The position numbers and the translations under genes are program-made. Below the pieces are notes generated by a model that searched no databases, was not told the DNA's origin, and saw nothing but the letters and a program-made list of their open reading frames with translations. From the NCBI GenBank assembly GCA_025267735.1, contig CM046309.1, forward strand, positions 54,690,319 to 54,754,318: a stretch of DNA of 64,000 bases, read 5' to 3'. Shown one piece after another: positions 54,640-64,000 of the stretch (positions are counted from its first letter, which is position 1; each line of letters starts with the position of its first letter). Origin of the DNA: Mactra quadrangularis (lineage: Eukaryota; Mollusca; Bivalvia; Venerida; Mactridae).

Positions 54640-54820
54640 TCATTCATTGAAATGGGCAAAACTGATGTTTTATTTATGACAAAGAATGACTTTATGTAAT
54701 GTAAACAATTATAGGTGTTTGGAAACATATTGTAGTGATAAAGGAAATGTCTGTTACATGTTTTATTCATGAAGTAGAAAAATACTCCGAATGGTCTAAA
54801 GAACAATTAAGAAGCATTTG
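54640..54820 (+). repeat. dispersed repeat, family P, copy 1
   Basis: TGTTTTATTTATGACAAAGA, then ACAATTATAGGTGTTTGGAA and TTCATGAAGTAGAAAAATAC also occur, diverged, at 59030-59200. Ends were not defined. Confidence 0.5.
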
Positions 54821-55074
54821 ACTTATTCATGCACTTAAACAAAGTACGTACATACATGTATTTGGGACTGACAGTACAAATAACAGATATATGAAACTAT
54901 CCATCGATCATTTTGTGTCGTTACAAGTCAACATTTTGTCACAATTTATATGATAATAATGGCACTAAAATGCCACTGTCTGAAAAACGATCATACGTAC
55001 ATTTCAGACAACATTGTATGTATGTCAATATTTTAATATATAAGCATAAGTTTTATCCAGTCTAGAAGAGATCA

Positions 55075-55215
55075 CAAGAGATCTGGCAAATTCACAGAGA
55101 ATCAAACAAATGCTTACAAATTTGATTTTAACGTACATGTAATTTGTTTTACATTGAATCTTAGGCAGACAAATTTGTTGATGTGCAAAATTGGGCATTA
55201 GTTCAGATTTCAAGT
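55075..55215 (+). repeat. dispersed repeat, family O, copy 1
   Basis: TAATTTGTTTTACATTGAAT, then GCAGACAAATTTGTTGATGT matches 56550-56590 in the same orientation. The flanking AGATCTGGCAAATTC / AAATCTGACAAAACC also corresponds. Confidence 0.5.
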
Positions 55216-56494
55216 TTATTGTCAATCGTAAGATTACGATTATGTATACAAGGTAGGTAATGGAAATTCTATGATTGAAGTACTTATATTATTGTTACTT
55301 TGTACTTTGGATAAAACATGTCGGTATGCATTTGTTAGTTCATAATGCAGTCACAATATTCCATGCACTATTAGTTTAGAAATAAATTAGAATCACAGAA
55401 TGTAATTAGAAATAGAAATCATAAGTCAGTTCCAATTTATAACAGTTGCGTTAAAATTCTGACTCACGCAATCAAAGTAAAAACCATTACATTCTAAACC
55501 ATTGGCAACGTAAACAATTTATTTCCAAAAAAAGTTGCTATGACATTGAACTATGAATAGAAAAGCTAGCAATTGAAATGTTTAATATATCATTTAATTT
55601 GTCCATATGACTAACAAAAATATTTATCAACGTTTAAAACGTACTGAAGACAACTTCTTATTCAATTTGAACAAATTCCTCAGATTAACCTATTCATTGT
55701 TGTAAAAACCATAGATGTCAGATTTTTACGCTAAGAACTTCTTTCACGCTATTTTGCATAGAGTCTAGACGCTCACGAATCAAAATTTGCAAGTCTGCAA
55801 TTATCTCATTTTTATGTTTTCTATGCATACAATCACTGACAAAATCCTGATGGAAGACTTTCTAATAGACATACATTGATGGTATGGAAAATGTCTTTAT
55901 TCAATAAGTTCCGACTTTTTTATACAAATTTCTGCTATAAAAACCACATTGTTAATGCAAAAGCGCAGGATATCTTACGATATTTTATGTCTCATATATT
56001 TGATATGAGAAAGAAAAGATTCCTATATTAAGACAATTTTTGAAGGCTATAAATTAAGTTTAAAAAATTGTACTTCAATTATAGGGTTCTAGAAGTTGCA
56101 ATTAGCTAACAAACACTATTACATCTTTAGAGCAAACGGTTCTATATATTGTTTTGTGCCAATGAAATAACATAAATTTGAATACAGTATGTACTGTTGA
56201 CCACTTCAGAATTGATAAATATTTCTAGAAACAAGTTTCCTACGTTTATCATAACGATTTGTATATAATCAAATTACAATTCTTTCGACTCAATGTTTAT
56301 TTTAATATTAGATTGATATAGTCGTTGTGTTCTTTAAAATGTTATAAAATTTAAGTCTAGTTCTCAAAAAGAAGAAACTGAATAGAAACTGAAATACTTT
56401 TGAACACTGTAAATGAAAAATCAAAACAGATTAGATGAGGCGTCTTAATTCTAATTCTACTGATACAAGTAAACAGACACAGGAAATCTGACAA

Positions 56495-56630
56495 AACCAA
56501 GAGAAGCAAACAATAACAATGCAAACAAGTTAGCTTTTATTGTAATTTGATTTACATTGATTCTTAGACAGACGAATTTGTTGAAGTGCAGAATTGGCCA
56601 TTTGTTTAGATTCTATTTAGAGGCTTCAAT
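56495..56630 (+). repeat. dispersed repeat, family O, copy 2
   Basis: TAATTTGATTTACATTGATT, then ACAGACGAATTTGTTGAAGT corresponds to 55140-55190. The two copies are about 1.4 kb apart. Confidence 0.5.
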
Positions 56631-58619
56631 GATACTCTTGGGTATTAAAATTCAGAGTAACGTTTTAATTTCCTGTACTGGATAACAATTTGCATTATTT
56701 CATAAAGTAGAATAGACAGTTTTAAATTTGACTTTACTTTCGTGCAGATCATTCAATAAACATGTGCCATCCAAATAGGTAACTTGATTTGTGAATTTGT
56801 CACAAATGATTTCTTCAATATTATCGCGCATGCAAATTGATTTACTTACATTTAAGGTTATGAAAACTTTAATTGAAAGTACAAGCTTAATCCCGGATTT
56901 ATATTTAATTGAATTTTACGATTGAGTACAATGTTAAAAGGTTTTCTTGGTATCATAAGCATAAGTAATAAGCCCATCTAGTGTATTGTGTTCTATGGTA
57001 GTGCAATTTGTGTTCCACACTTTTGTTTGATATTCGTGTGCAAACCAGTAGCAGTAATAGCAAGATTATGAGACCGTAGGCTGACTTAACATGCCATTTT
57101 GAAAAATATAGTAAAATACATAAATATATATCTTCAAACGAAGTCCATGTAAGCCATTTATTATTATGTTCGCAGATTAGGACTGAGGATGTTTAAGATT
57201 GAACAAGTTGAATTTTCTCTCGTTCACGAAACAGCATTTAGTAAAGACCTCATTCAATTCACGTAGACAGATAATGAGATTTTAAGTGAAATATATGTTA
57301 AACATGTCAACAATATATTTTATCTAAGTGAGTTATTTATCAAGAGAATGCCAACTAAGATTTTTTTCTCATTTGTGTCCTTAGATTAATTGAATGATGT
57401 TCTGGCCACTATCTTATATCTTTCATTTGTATCGTTCTAATTAATGTCTAACTACATGTCCTTTTTTTACTATGTAGTACCTTAAATCGTAAAATTAGAT
57501 TTTATCTTCAATCAACTTACATTGTTATCATATCTTGACATTCCACAATATTTCTTACATTTCCAACATAAATCGACTGTTACAAACATAAATTCTTATC
57601 CAGACGTATAACACTGTAGCATACTTTTCTACCCAGATATATGCCACTATGTTATAAGAACTTAACAGTAGGTCTGCTCTTTAGCACCTTTCAAAAATTG
57701 GCCCACCAATTTGACCTTATAATTTAACTAGGGGTTTCGACTAGCTACAAGTATTTTAAGTAATTGACTCTTGATAAAGATGCGGGTTTAATACACAACA
57801 GTAAAACAACCGCGATAACTTTACATGTATTTACATGATGATTTGAATACAAACGGCGTTGTTAATATAATATAACTATTGATCATTATTCTCTAATGAA
57901 GATAATTCGACACATAGATATTTTAGTAAAGAAATACAGCAACAAAAGAAAAAACGACGTATATAAAATAATGCCACATCTTCAATACATTGTACAGTAT
58001 ACTTGTCGAATATTCCATTTAGAAAACTTGTACAAGCGTCAATGCTACATGTGATAAAAATGATACACAATGTAATAAAAGCAACACTAAGCTTGTCGGT
58101 AGAACATCTAACGTTTGTGAAATACGTACGTGTCGTGCTTTAATAAGATAGTCAGTGGGGCATTCATTCTTTAAAAGAGTTATATGCGTTAGATACAAAA
58201 GATAAAAGGCCATGTTGAACACGAAAACATTCAATTAGGTCAAATTTTAATTATCATGATCAATAAGTCAAGGTTCGTTGTTTTTCATATTTATTGGAAA
58301 AATACTCGTTACAATAGTTATATTGTCCCTTAGTGACTATCAATGTTCATGATGCTTTATATTTCATATTCATTACTATTCATGCATGTTAGACATTGAA
58401 CTATTTTACAACAATATATTAAAACCTATAATGTCTCATTGGAGCGAATATTCATTAGGCATGCTTTACAACTGTTACATATTAAAAATGCAACATTATT
58501 ATTAAGTTTTGTTTACGGATTTTTGTTATTTTGTAACACAGCATGACCCCACATTTGTGGTAACATAAAGCATGATATAGTTTCATTCATTTGTGCGTAA
58601 TTATTTATCATTCGGTGCT
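56631..58619. other. intergenic, no gene seen
   Basis: About 2 kb of AT-rich sequence. Overlapping minus-strand frames at 57876-58234 are hydrophobic but short, without start context or domain. Confidence 0.4.
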
Positions 58620-58810
58620 ATTGTTAGTTGTACATACGTTTTTTGATAAATTATTTTGTTATTTGATAAATAAATGGCATTTTCACTCACAATACTTGTG
58701 GCTAATTCCTTGTTTAATTAAATATTATGTGTAACACAAATGAGCCCACATATTAAGGTTATTGTGATACTTGTTTGATTGCAAGACATAGTGATTTGGT
58801 AGGGTAGTAA
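58620..58810 (+). repeat. dispersed repeat, family M, copy 3
   Basis: GGCTAATTCCTTGTTTAATT, TATGTGTAACACAAATGAGC and GGTTATTGTGATACTTGTTT follow the order seen at 29600-29760. Confidence 0.55.
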
Positions 58811-59029
58811 CAAACAAAATATATCATTTGGCGAAACAAACATAATGACTACAATGATAAAAAATCTTACAAAGAAAGCTAATGCTAAATGAAATCCACG
58901 ATGTAGTAAATATAACTCTTGACCCATCTTTATCAAAGAAGATAAGTAGACTCATAGATGGTTAAAGTAAACAACTAAAGCAACAGAAAAACTACTGACC
59001 CAGCAATTATCTTTCTTCCTCTGTATACA

Positions 59030-59200
59030 ATAGATCTAGTTAATGTTTTATTCATGAAGGATGACTTCATGTGATACAAAGCAACAATTATTGGTGTTTA
59101 GAGACAAATTATAGTAACGTAGAAATGCCTGAGAAGAGATTATGATTCATGAACTAGAAAAATGTCGAGTATGGTTTGAGTTATAGATAAGTAGTTTTAT
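59030..59200 (+). repeat. dispersed repeat, family P, copy 2
   Basis: ATGTTTTATTCATGAAGGAT, then ATTGGTGTTTAGAGACAAAT and ATTCATGAACTAGAAAAATG match 54660-54790 in order. Confidence 0.5.
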
Positions 59201-59633
59201 CTATAATGTTCGTATAAATAAATATGTCTTAAGTGTACTAGGCATTCACAATTAAGTAAATAAGAAATTATTAATCTCTTATTTGGCGTTGTCAGAACGT
59301 TTTCTATTTAAGTGTAATCTATCAAATTACAAAATTACAACCCAAATGTATGTTTAAACTTTAATTTATGATGCTTCACCCCGCTAAACAGCATTTTTTA
59401 TTCTATTGCTGTGACCAAGTGACCTACTTGCGTTTCTTGTACATGCCTATTATTCGTTTCCTCAAACTTGTAATCCTTATGCTTAGCACATCACCTCGCT
59501 AGATGCTACATGTAACAACTGAACTACTTGCTACAAATGTAATTTATGAAGAATAGTCGTAGAAGATATTGCTTGATCAAACACCACAACGTATGTACTT
59601 AAAACCACAATCCCTAGACTTGACTGACATTTT

Positions 59634-59914
59634 TGTGTTTAACGTCGTAGTAACACATTGTATAGGTTCTACCACGGCGGTCAGTCCACCTACTCACTGT
59701 TCCTGGAAAGGCTAAATCTCTCGATTAATTTGTTAACCAACTTCTAGGCGCATACTTCCTTCAGTGACTGACTACTGCCCTACATGATTAAGAATTAGTG
59801 GTAGGAGGGAGAATGGTCGTAGAAAATTATTTCATGACCAAGCTCCACGAAAATCGAATCTACGACCCCTCGATCAGTAGACGTGCGCGCTACCGACTGA
59901 GCTAGCCGGGTGGC
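59634..59914 (-). mobile_element. tRNA-derived SINE, family A
   Basis: The minus strand keeps a good A box (TAGCTCAGTCGGTAGC) and the body and tail (TGTGTTACTACGACGTTAAA). About 20 bp around the 3' end of the head, where CCCGGGCGGGGC is expected, are deleted, and the B box is reduced to GTAGATTCGATT. Confidence 0.82.
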
Positions 59915-60914
59915 AATCCATAGATTCACATTCAAACATGATGACAATCCTTCGACTGACTACAAGAAAATCGCGGATATAGAAGTGCAAAGCTTCTTAT
60001 GTGTTAGAATATACAATAAACTCCCACCAAGTACTTGTCAATAAGTTAGTTAATCAAAATATTTAAGGTTACATAGATAATGATGCGGACATCATAAAAT
60101 CCAATGAAAGTATCATTATTCTATCTTGAGAGAAGCTAGAATTGTGATGTTAAATGGCTTTCTTCTTATTTAATAAACAACTCTCGTGGAAGTAATATAT
60201 TGTTGACATGTATCACATAGATATCCATCTAAATCTCATTATCTCGTAACTTCATTAGATTTCGTGATTTACTAAGACTCAATCACGTACTAGAATCAAT
60301 CTAACTTTTTTCAGAGTGTACTTCTTAAGTTCAAGTAGAGGACACAGATCGCCTTCATGTAATTTTGCTTTGTTTCTGGAATAAGGTTTAATAAGCTCAG
60401 TTTTATCATGTTCATTATTAAACATCGTGATTCTGAGATTTCGTTTGTTCTATAACAAGCTGTCAAAACATGGAAACCGTTCTTTTGTTTTTGATCCTGG
60501 TATGATTGCATGGAAATCTATATTCGCTTGGCGTATCAACTTTTGTAATGACTTGGGTTGTAAGTTTTATTTAATGCTTTTGCTTCGTAGTCTGTTGGTA
60601 GTTTTAACAGACCAATACAATTAATCTACATATTTCACATTAAAGAATATCTATTTAAATGGAGAATCTTTATCTTTTAATCTATTTACTAATATACGGT
60701 TAGGTTTAGGGAATTTTATAATGTTTTTACAAGCAAAAATATTTCCCAAATATAACGAATTTTGAGTTACAATGAAGATACTGCTACAGATGAGCCAAAA
60801 TTATTGTAGAAAACATGACATTTTTAAAGGGAAAGACTGATATCAATCTATAATAACATCATATTTTGCATACGATTGTACATAGCATGATAAAGATTGA
60901 ATTATTGATGACAT

Positions 60915-61105
60915 AGTACTCCGAAGGTCACTTATGTCTTTGTCCCACGCTTTGACCGGATAAATGTCAGGGGAGAATGAGGATTTGATAAGAAGTGCAG
61001 TTTGCTTCAGTGGTCAGTATGTAGGTGTCAGCAATAATGAATAAATAATTGAATATGATATTACAAATCATCAATGATTATGACATGACATGATCAGATG
61101 ATAAT
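60915..61105 (-). repeat. dispersed repeat, family N, inverted copy
   Basis: The plus strand reads TTTGACCGGATAAATGTCAG, GGGGAGAATGAGGATTTGAT and CAGTATGTAGGTGTCAGCAA, the reverse complement of the 43195/49385 core. It is followed by AATAATTGAATATGATATTA. Confidence 0.72.
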
Positions 61106-62175
61106 TAGAGATTTTTAACTGAGCCAGTGTGCCTTACGGAAGATATCGGCCACTTGCTTAGATATTTGCTAGATAATCAGATTTGTATCATTGGATGATT
61201 TAATAATGTTTGTGTGATTTACTTCTTGCTTATTACGCAACAAAATACTCTTGCGGAAAGCTGCCGTTGTTGGACTACTGATGCAAGATGACTAGAAGTA
61301 ATGTCGATATGGATTTTAGCACACTTGGAAAAGTTCCGACATCGATATTTTGGCAATCTAGCTCAATATTGGAATATATTGACCACAATGAGTCTATATA
61401 AGCACACTTTAGTGGCTATTGTAATACTTATTATAGTTACATATGCAATAACGGTATTCAACCAAAGATTGCAACGCCATATGATATACTGAACCGAAAA
61501 TGAACCAAAGCTCACATTAATAGTTTTTGTGTTATGTGGAATCTTTGTCAGAATCATTGCCTACATTTAAATGCTCAGAGTTACATTACCCGTACTTGCA
61601 AACAGCATTATGTCATGTCTGTCGTGACCCAACCCTGCAATAGTTGTTTCTGTTGGTGTGCTTTTTTATGAAGTAACTTTAATGAAATGTTCGTTTTGTG
61701 ATATATTTGTTAATGATTATTGTTAATTATTGAGAGACAATTTTGATTTTCACGTCCATGTATACTTGTGACACTTCGCTAATGACCGTTGTTGTGCGAG
61801 TATCATATTGCAAGAAAATAAAATTTGCATACGTAATAAACTGAAGGAAGCCAATGCGCCATGATAATAAATGAAAACTAGGCGTGTATAATAAAAGATG
61901 GGCGAGATGGCTTAACTGAAGAACCCTCTTCGCTAGTTTATGAAATACAAATTACGATTCTAAAAGGAAGTAAGGCAGTATCCTAATAAGTAATTCTCTT
62001 TCTTATCAAATCTTAAATAATGACAAACTGCACTTCAATGCATCTGTCTGGAGCTCAATGTTAATGCAATTACGTTAACAGACAATTTGTTTAGATTCTT
62101 TGCTTTTCAGCAATTTTATCAGATTGATCGCGTCTGTTGCATTACCTAAGCTGTTCTTATTATATTTAACGACCT
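61106..62175. other. intergenic, no gene seen
   Basis: About 1.1 kb without a supported feature; the short frames at 61301-61557 carry no recognisable domain. Confidence 0.4.
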
Positions 62176-62418
62176 TTGGTGCTTTTCACAAAACTTCTTA
62201 CGAAAAAAATCTTCGTAAGTCAAAAGCAAGAAACATTAATAATATGCTCTGTTTTGGCTTATCAATTCCAAATATTATACAAATTCTTAAAAAGTATGTA
62301 TACCTTTTGAATGTCATATCATGGTTATGCTTATTATGCGTCTGACTTTGAAGTGCTAATTATATGAAACTGACTTACGAAGATTTTTTTCGTAAGAATT
62401 TTTGTGAAAAGCACCACA
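62176..62418. mobile_element. foldback MITE, family H, best-preserved copy
   Basis: The left end TTGGTGCTTTTCACAAAACT and right end TTTTTGTGAAAAGCACCACA are inverted. The arms continue with TTACGAAAAAAATCTTCGTA against TACGAAGATTTTTTTCGTAA. It is close to the 40772 copy throughout. Confidence 0.85.
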
Positions 62419-62545
62419 GTATAGTATTGGTAATAGACGTTTGATCCACTAAACCAGTTAATAATGATTTTATTTAGTTTCATTTTGTACAAATACGGTG
62501 GGCCGTTGAAAATGATAGCTGCTCCTTTGTATTGCATTGCCATTT

Positions 62546-62690
62546 ATTTGGAACTCCTCGGCCATTCTCTAGGAATAACCTCAGACATATTTAGACGTCA
62601 TTCTGTATCTACCTTTGCGTCACATGCCCAAAGAAAATGCTTTTAACCGGTGTTGAAGTAAACAAATTCACGATCGTTTAGGCGTTGTAA
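62546..62690. mobile_element. family F MITE, partial and rearranged
   Basis: GGAACTCCTCGGCCATTCTC, GACATATTTAGACGTCATTC and ACCGGTGTTGAAGTAAACAA follow the order of the 35581 copy, with about 35 bp of other sequence in between. The right arm is missing or degraded; a possible trace is near 62918-62945 (CGAGGTGTTCCGAATGATTT). Confidence 0.6.
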
Positions 62691-62945
62691 AAGACTCGGG
62701 TTGTGTCCATAAATTTGAAATGCATGACTCTATGATATCGCTAAAAAATATTTAGACACATGTTTAAAATTCTGATATAAAATATGATTGTGCAAAACCT
62801 TGAGTGTTTACGAAAGGAAACTTATTTAAATAACCGGTACGTGCTTCGCCAGACGTAAGCAGCAAAACGTCTATGAAATTAGTGGACCGCTACGTATCCT
62901 TCCGACATTATTTATTCAACGTTACGTCGAGGTGTTCCGAATGAT

Positions 62946-64000
62946 TTCTCCTCTGTTACTTTGATTGATTGCAGTTATTTGGGATGCATCATTAACTGAC
63001 AATAGTGCTTGCTTAAAGGCAGACGTTTTTATCGATGTGTGAATACTAAAAGCCAAGACAAATATTGACATTGAATTAAAGTACAGGGTTAATATGATAC
63101 AAATCGCGAAATTTACGTAATAGCTACTTATGTAATACAACAGGCACAAGAAATCTTTTAAACCTGGAAAAATAAGCGGAAAATCGGAACAAATCGTATT
63201 TTAACGTATTCTTTTTGCATTGTGACTGAGACAGTCTGCTTTGTTGAGGTCGGTCGTCAGTCAAGATTAAATAAGGCAAACTATTTTCTACTAAATCTGC
63301 TGCAGATAAATTCTTGTAAACGTACTAGTTCACTGCGGAATTATCTCAACAGTTTCTGTTTTCACTAGTTATATACCTAAGGGAGATAACTGAGATCGAT
63401 ACTCTACAAATATTATTTAGTCGTTTTTCCTATTCGATTTGTCTTTCTTGAATTATTTTTTCACATAAATTTATTGTAAGATTGGAATGACTTATGCAAT
63501 ATTCTGTCAGCAGTTAAAAAACTACAGCAGTAAATTCTTGATGTAAATATTGTCTTTATTAATCATTTTCAGAAAACCACAACTTAGAAAAAATAAAACA
63601 AACACTCATCGTTGATAGCTAATTTGTTTTTATTGCACTTTCATTGATAATAAATGTTTCTACACAAATTAAATATTCCAATACTATTGTATCATAACTA
63701 CTGATTTACATAATCATAAAAATGCATGCCCCTTTTCGCTGTGAATTACGTAGAATAAAGAATCTCAGAAACCATCGAAAGCTACACTCACCAAAATTCC
63801 TCATCGGTCACCTTATTAATTCCTTATTTTCAAATAACTGAAATTAACTAAGGACTTTTATACCTATATTTATTGGTTGGACTGCATATTACATTGTAAG
63901 CTACACTATATTTGATCGTCATTGGAAACAATTGTTTAGATATATACATATTATATGTTTGTATTGCCTATGGACACATGTCTTTTTTGCAATAAAATTA
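62946..64000. other. intergenic, no gene seen
   Basis: About 1 kb of AT-rich sequence to the window end; nothing recognised. Confidence 0.4.

Noticed and set aside
57876..58234. Hydrophobic minus-strand frames resembling a membrane protein
   Set aside because: Short overlapping frames in AT-rich DNA often look hydrophobic; no conserved motif or start context was found.

Overview
This is a gene-poor, AT-rich stretch of animal nuclear genome. The most likely source is a mollusc, probably a bivalve. The reasons are an SK-type potassium channel, a protocadherin-like gene, a Ty3/gypsy LTR element with a SCAN-like capsid, and many tRNA-derived SINEs and small foldback transposons of the kind that fill bivalve intergenic DNA. 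There is no bacterial gene organisation and no operon. The species call is an inference; no marker in the window fixes it.

Only two host-type coding regions can be supported. A three-repeat cadherin/protocadherin ectodomain with a signal peptide lies at 16541-17617 (+). It stops before any membrane segment, so it is either an exon of a longer gene, a secreted form or a gene fragment. A complete, uninterrupted small-conductance Ca2+-activated K+ channel lies at 20920-22320 (+).

The best-defined structure is a whole LTR retrotransposon at 8235-12897 (element on the minus strand). It has two LTRs, an ATTAT target-site duplication, a tRNA-Pro-type primer-binding site, a polypurine tract, a gag ORF and a second ORF. 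The second ORF carries zinc knuckles, an aspartic protease and an integrase but no reverse transcriptase or RNase H. The protease-integrase adjacency and SCAN-like capsid point to a Gmr1-type element whose RT module is missing. The LTRs carry short minisatellite arrays that differ in copy number.

Everything else is repeat or unassigned AT-rich DNA. At least four tRNA-derived SINE families occur (A: ten pieces including fragments; B: five; C: two; D: one). Foldback/MITE families include F (palindromic, ~310 bp), G (~350 bp), H (~240 bp), K and L (Tc1/mariner-like ends), hAT-like, piggyBac-like (TTAA) and several singletons. Several are nested: G in K, G in L, and a MITE in a family-B SINE. A ~1.2 kb inverted repeat at 31.0-32.2 kb has tRNA-like sequence in each arm, and a ~3.2 kb element with terminal inverted repeats spans 51.0-54.2 kb. 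Tandem arrays occur at 28.4 kb (76 bp unit) and 39.0 kb (~60 bp unit), a pyrimidine-rich microsatellite at 19.9 kb, and a cluster of six exact TGACGTCA sites at 36.4-36.9 kb. From 40 to 64 kb no gene was found; that part holds dispersed repeats and sequence in which nothing is recognised.
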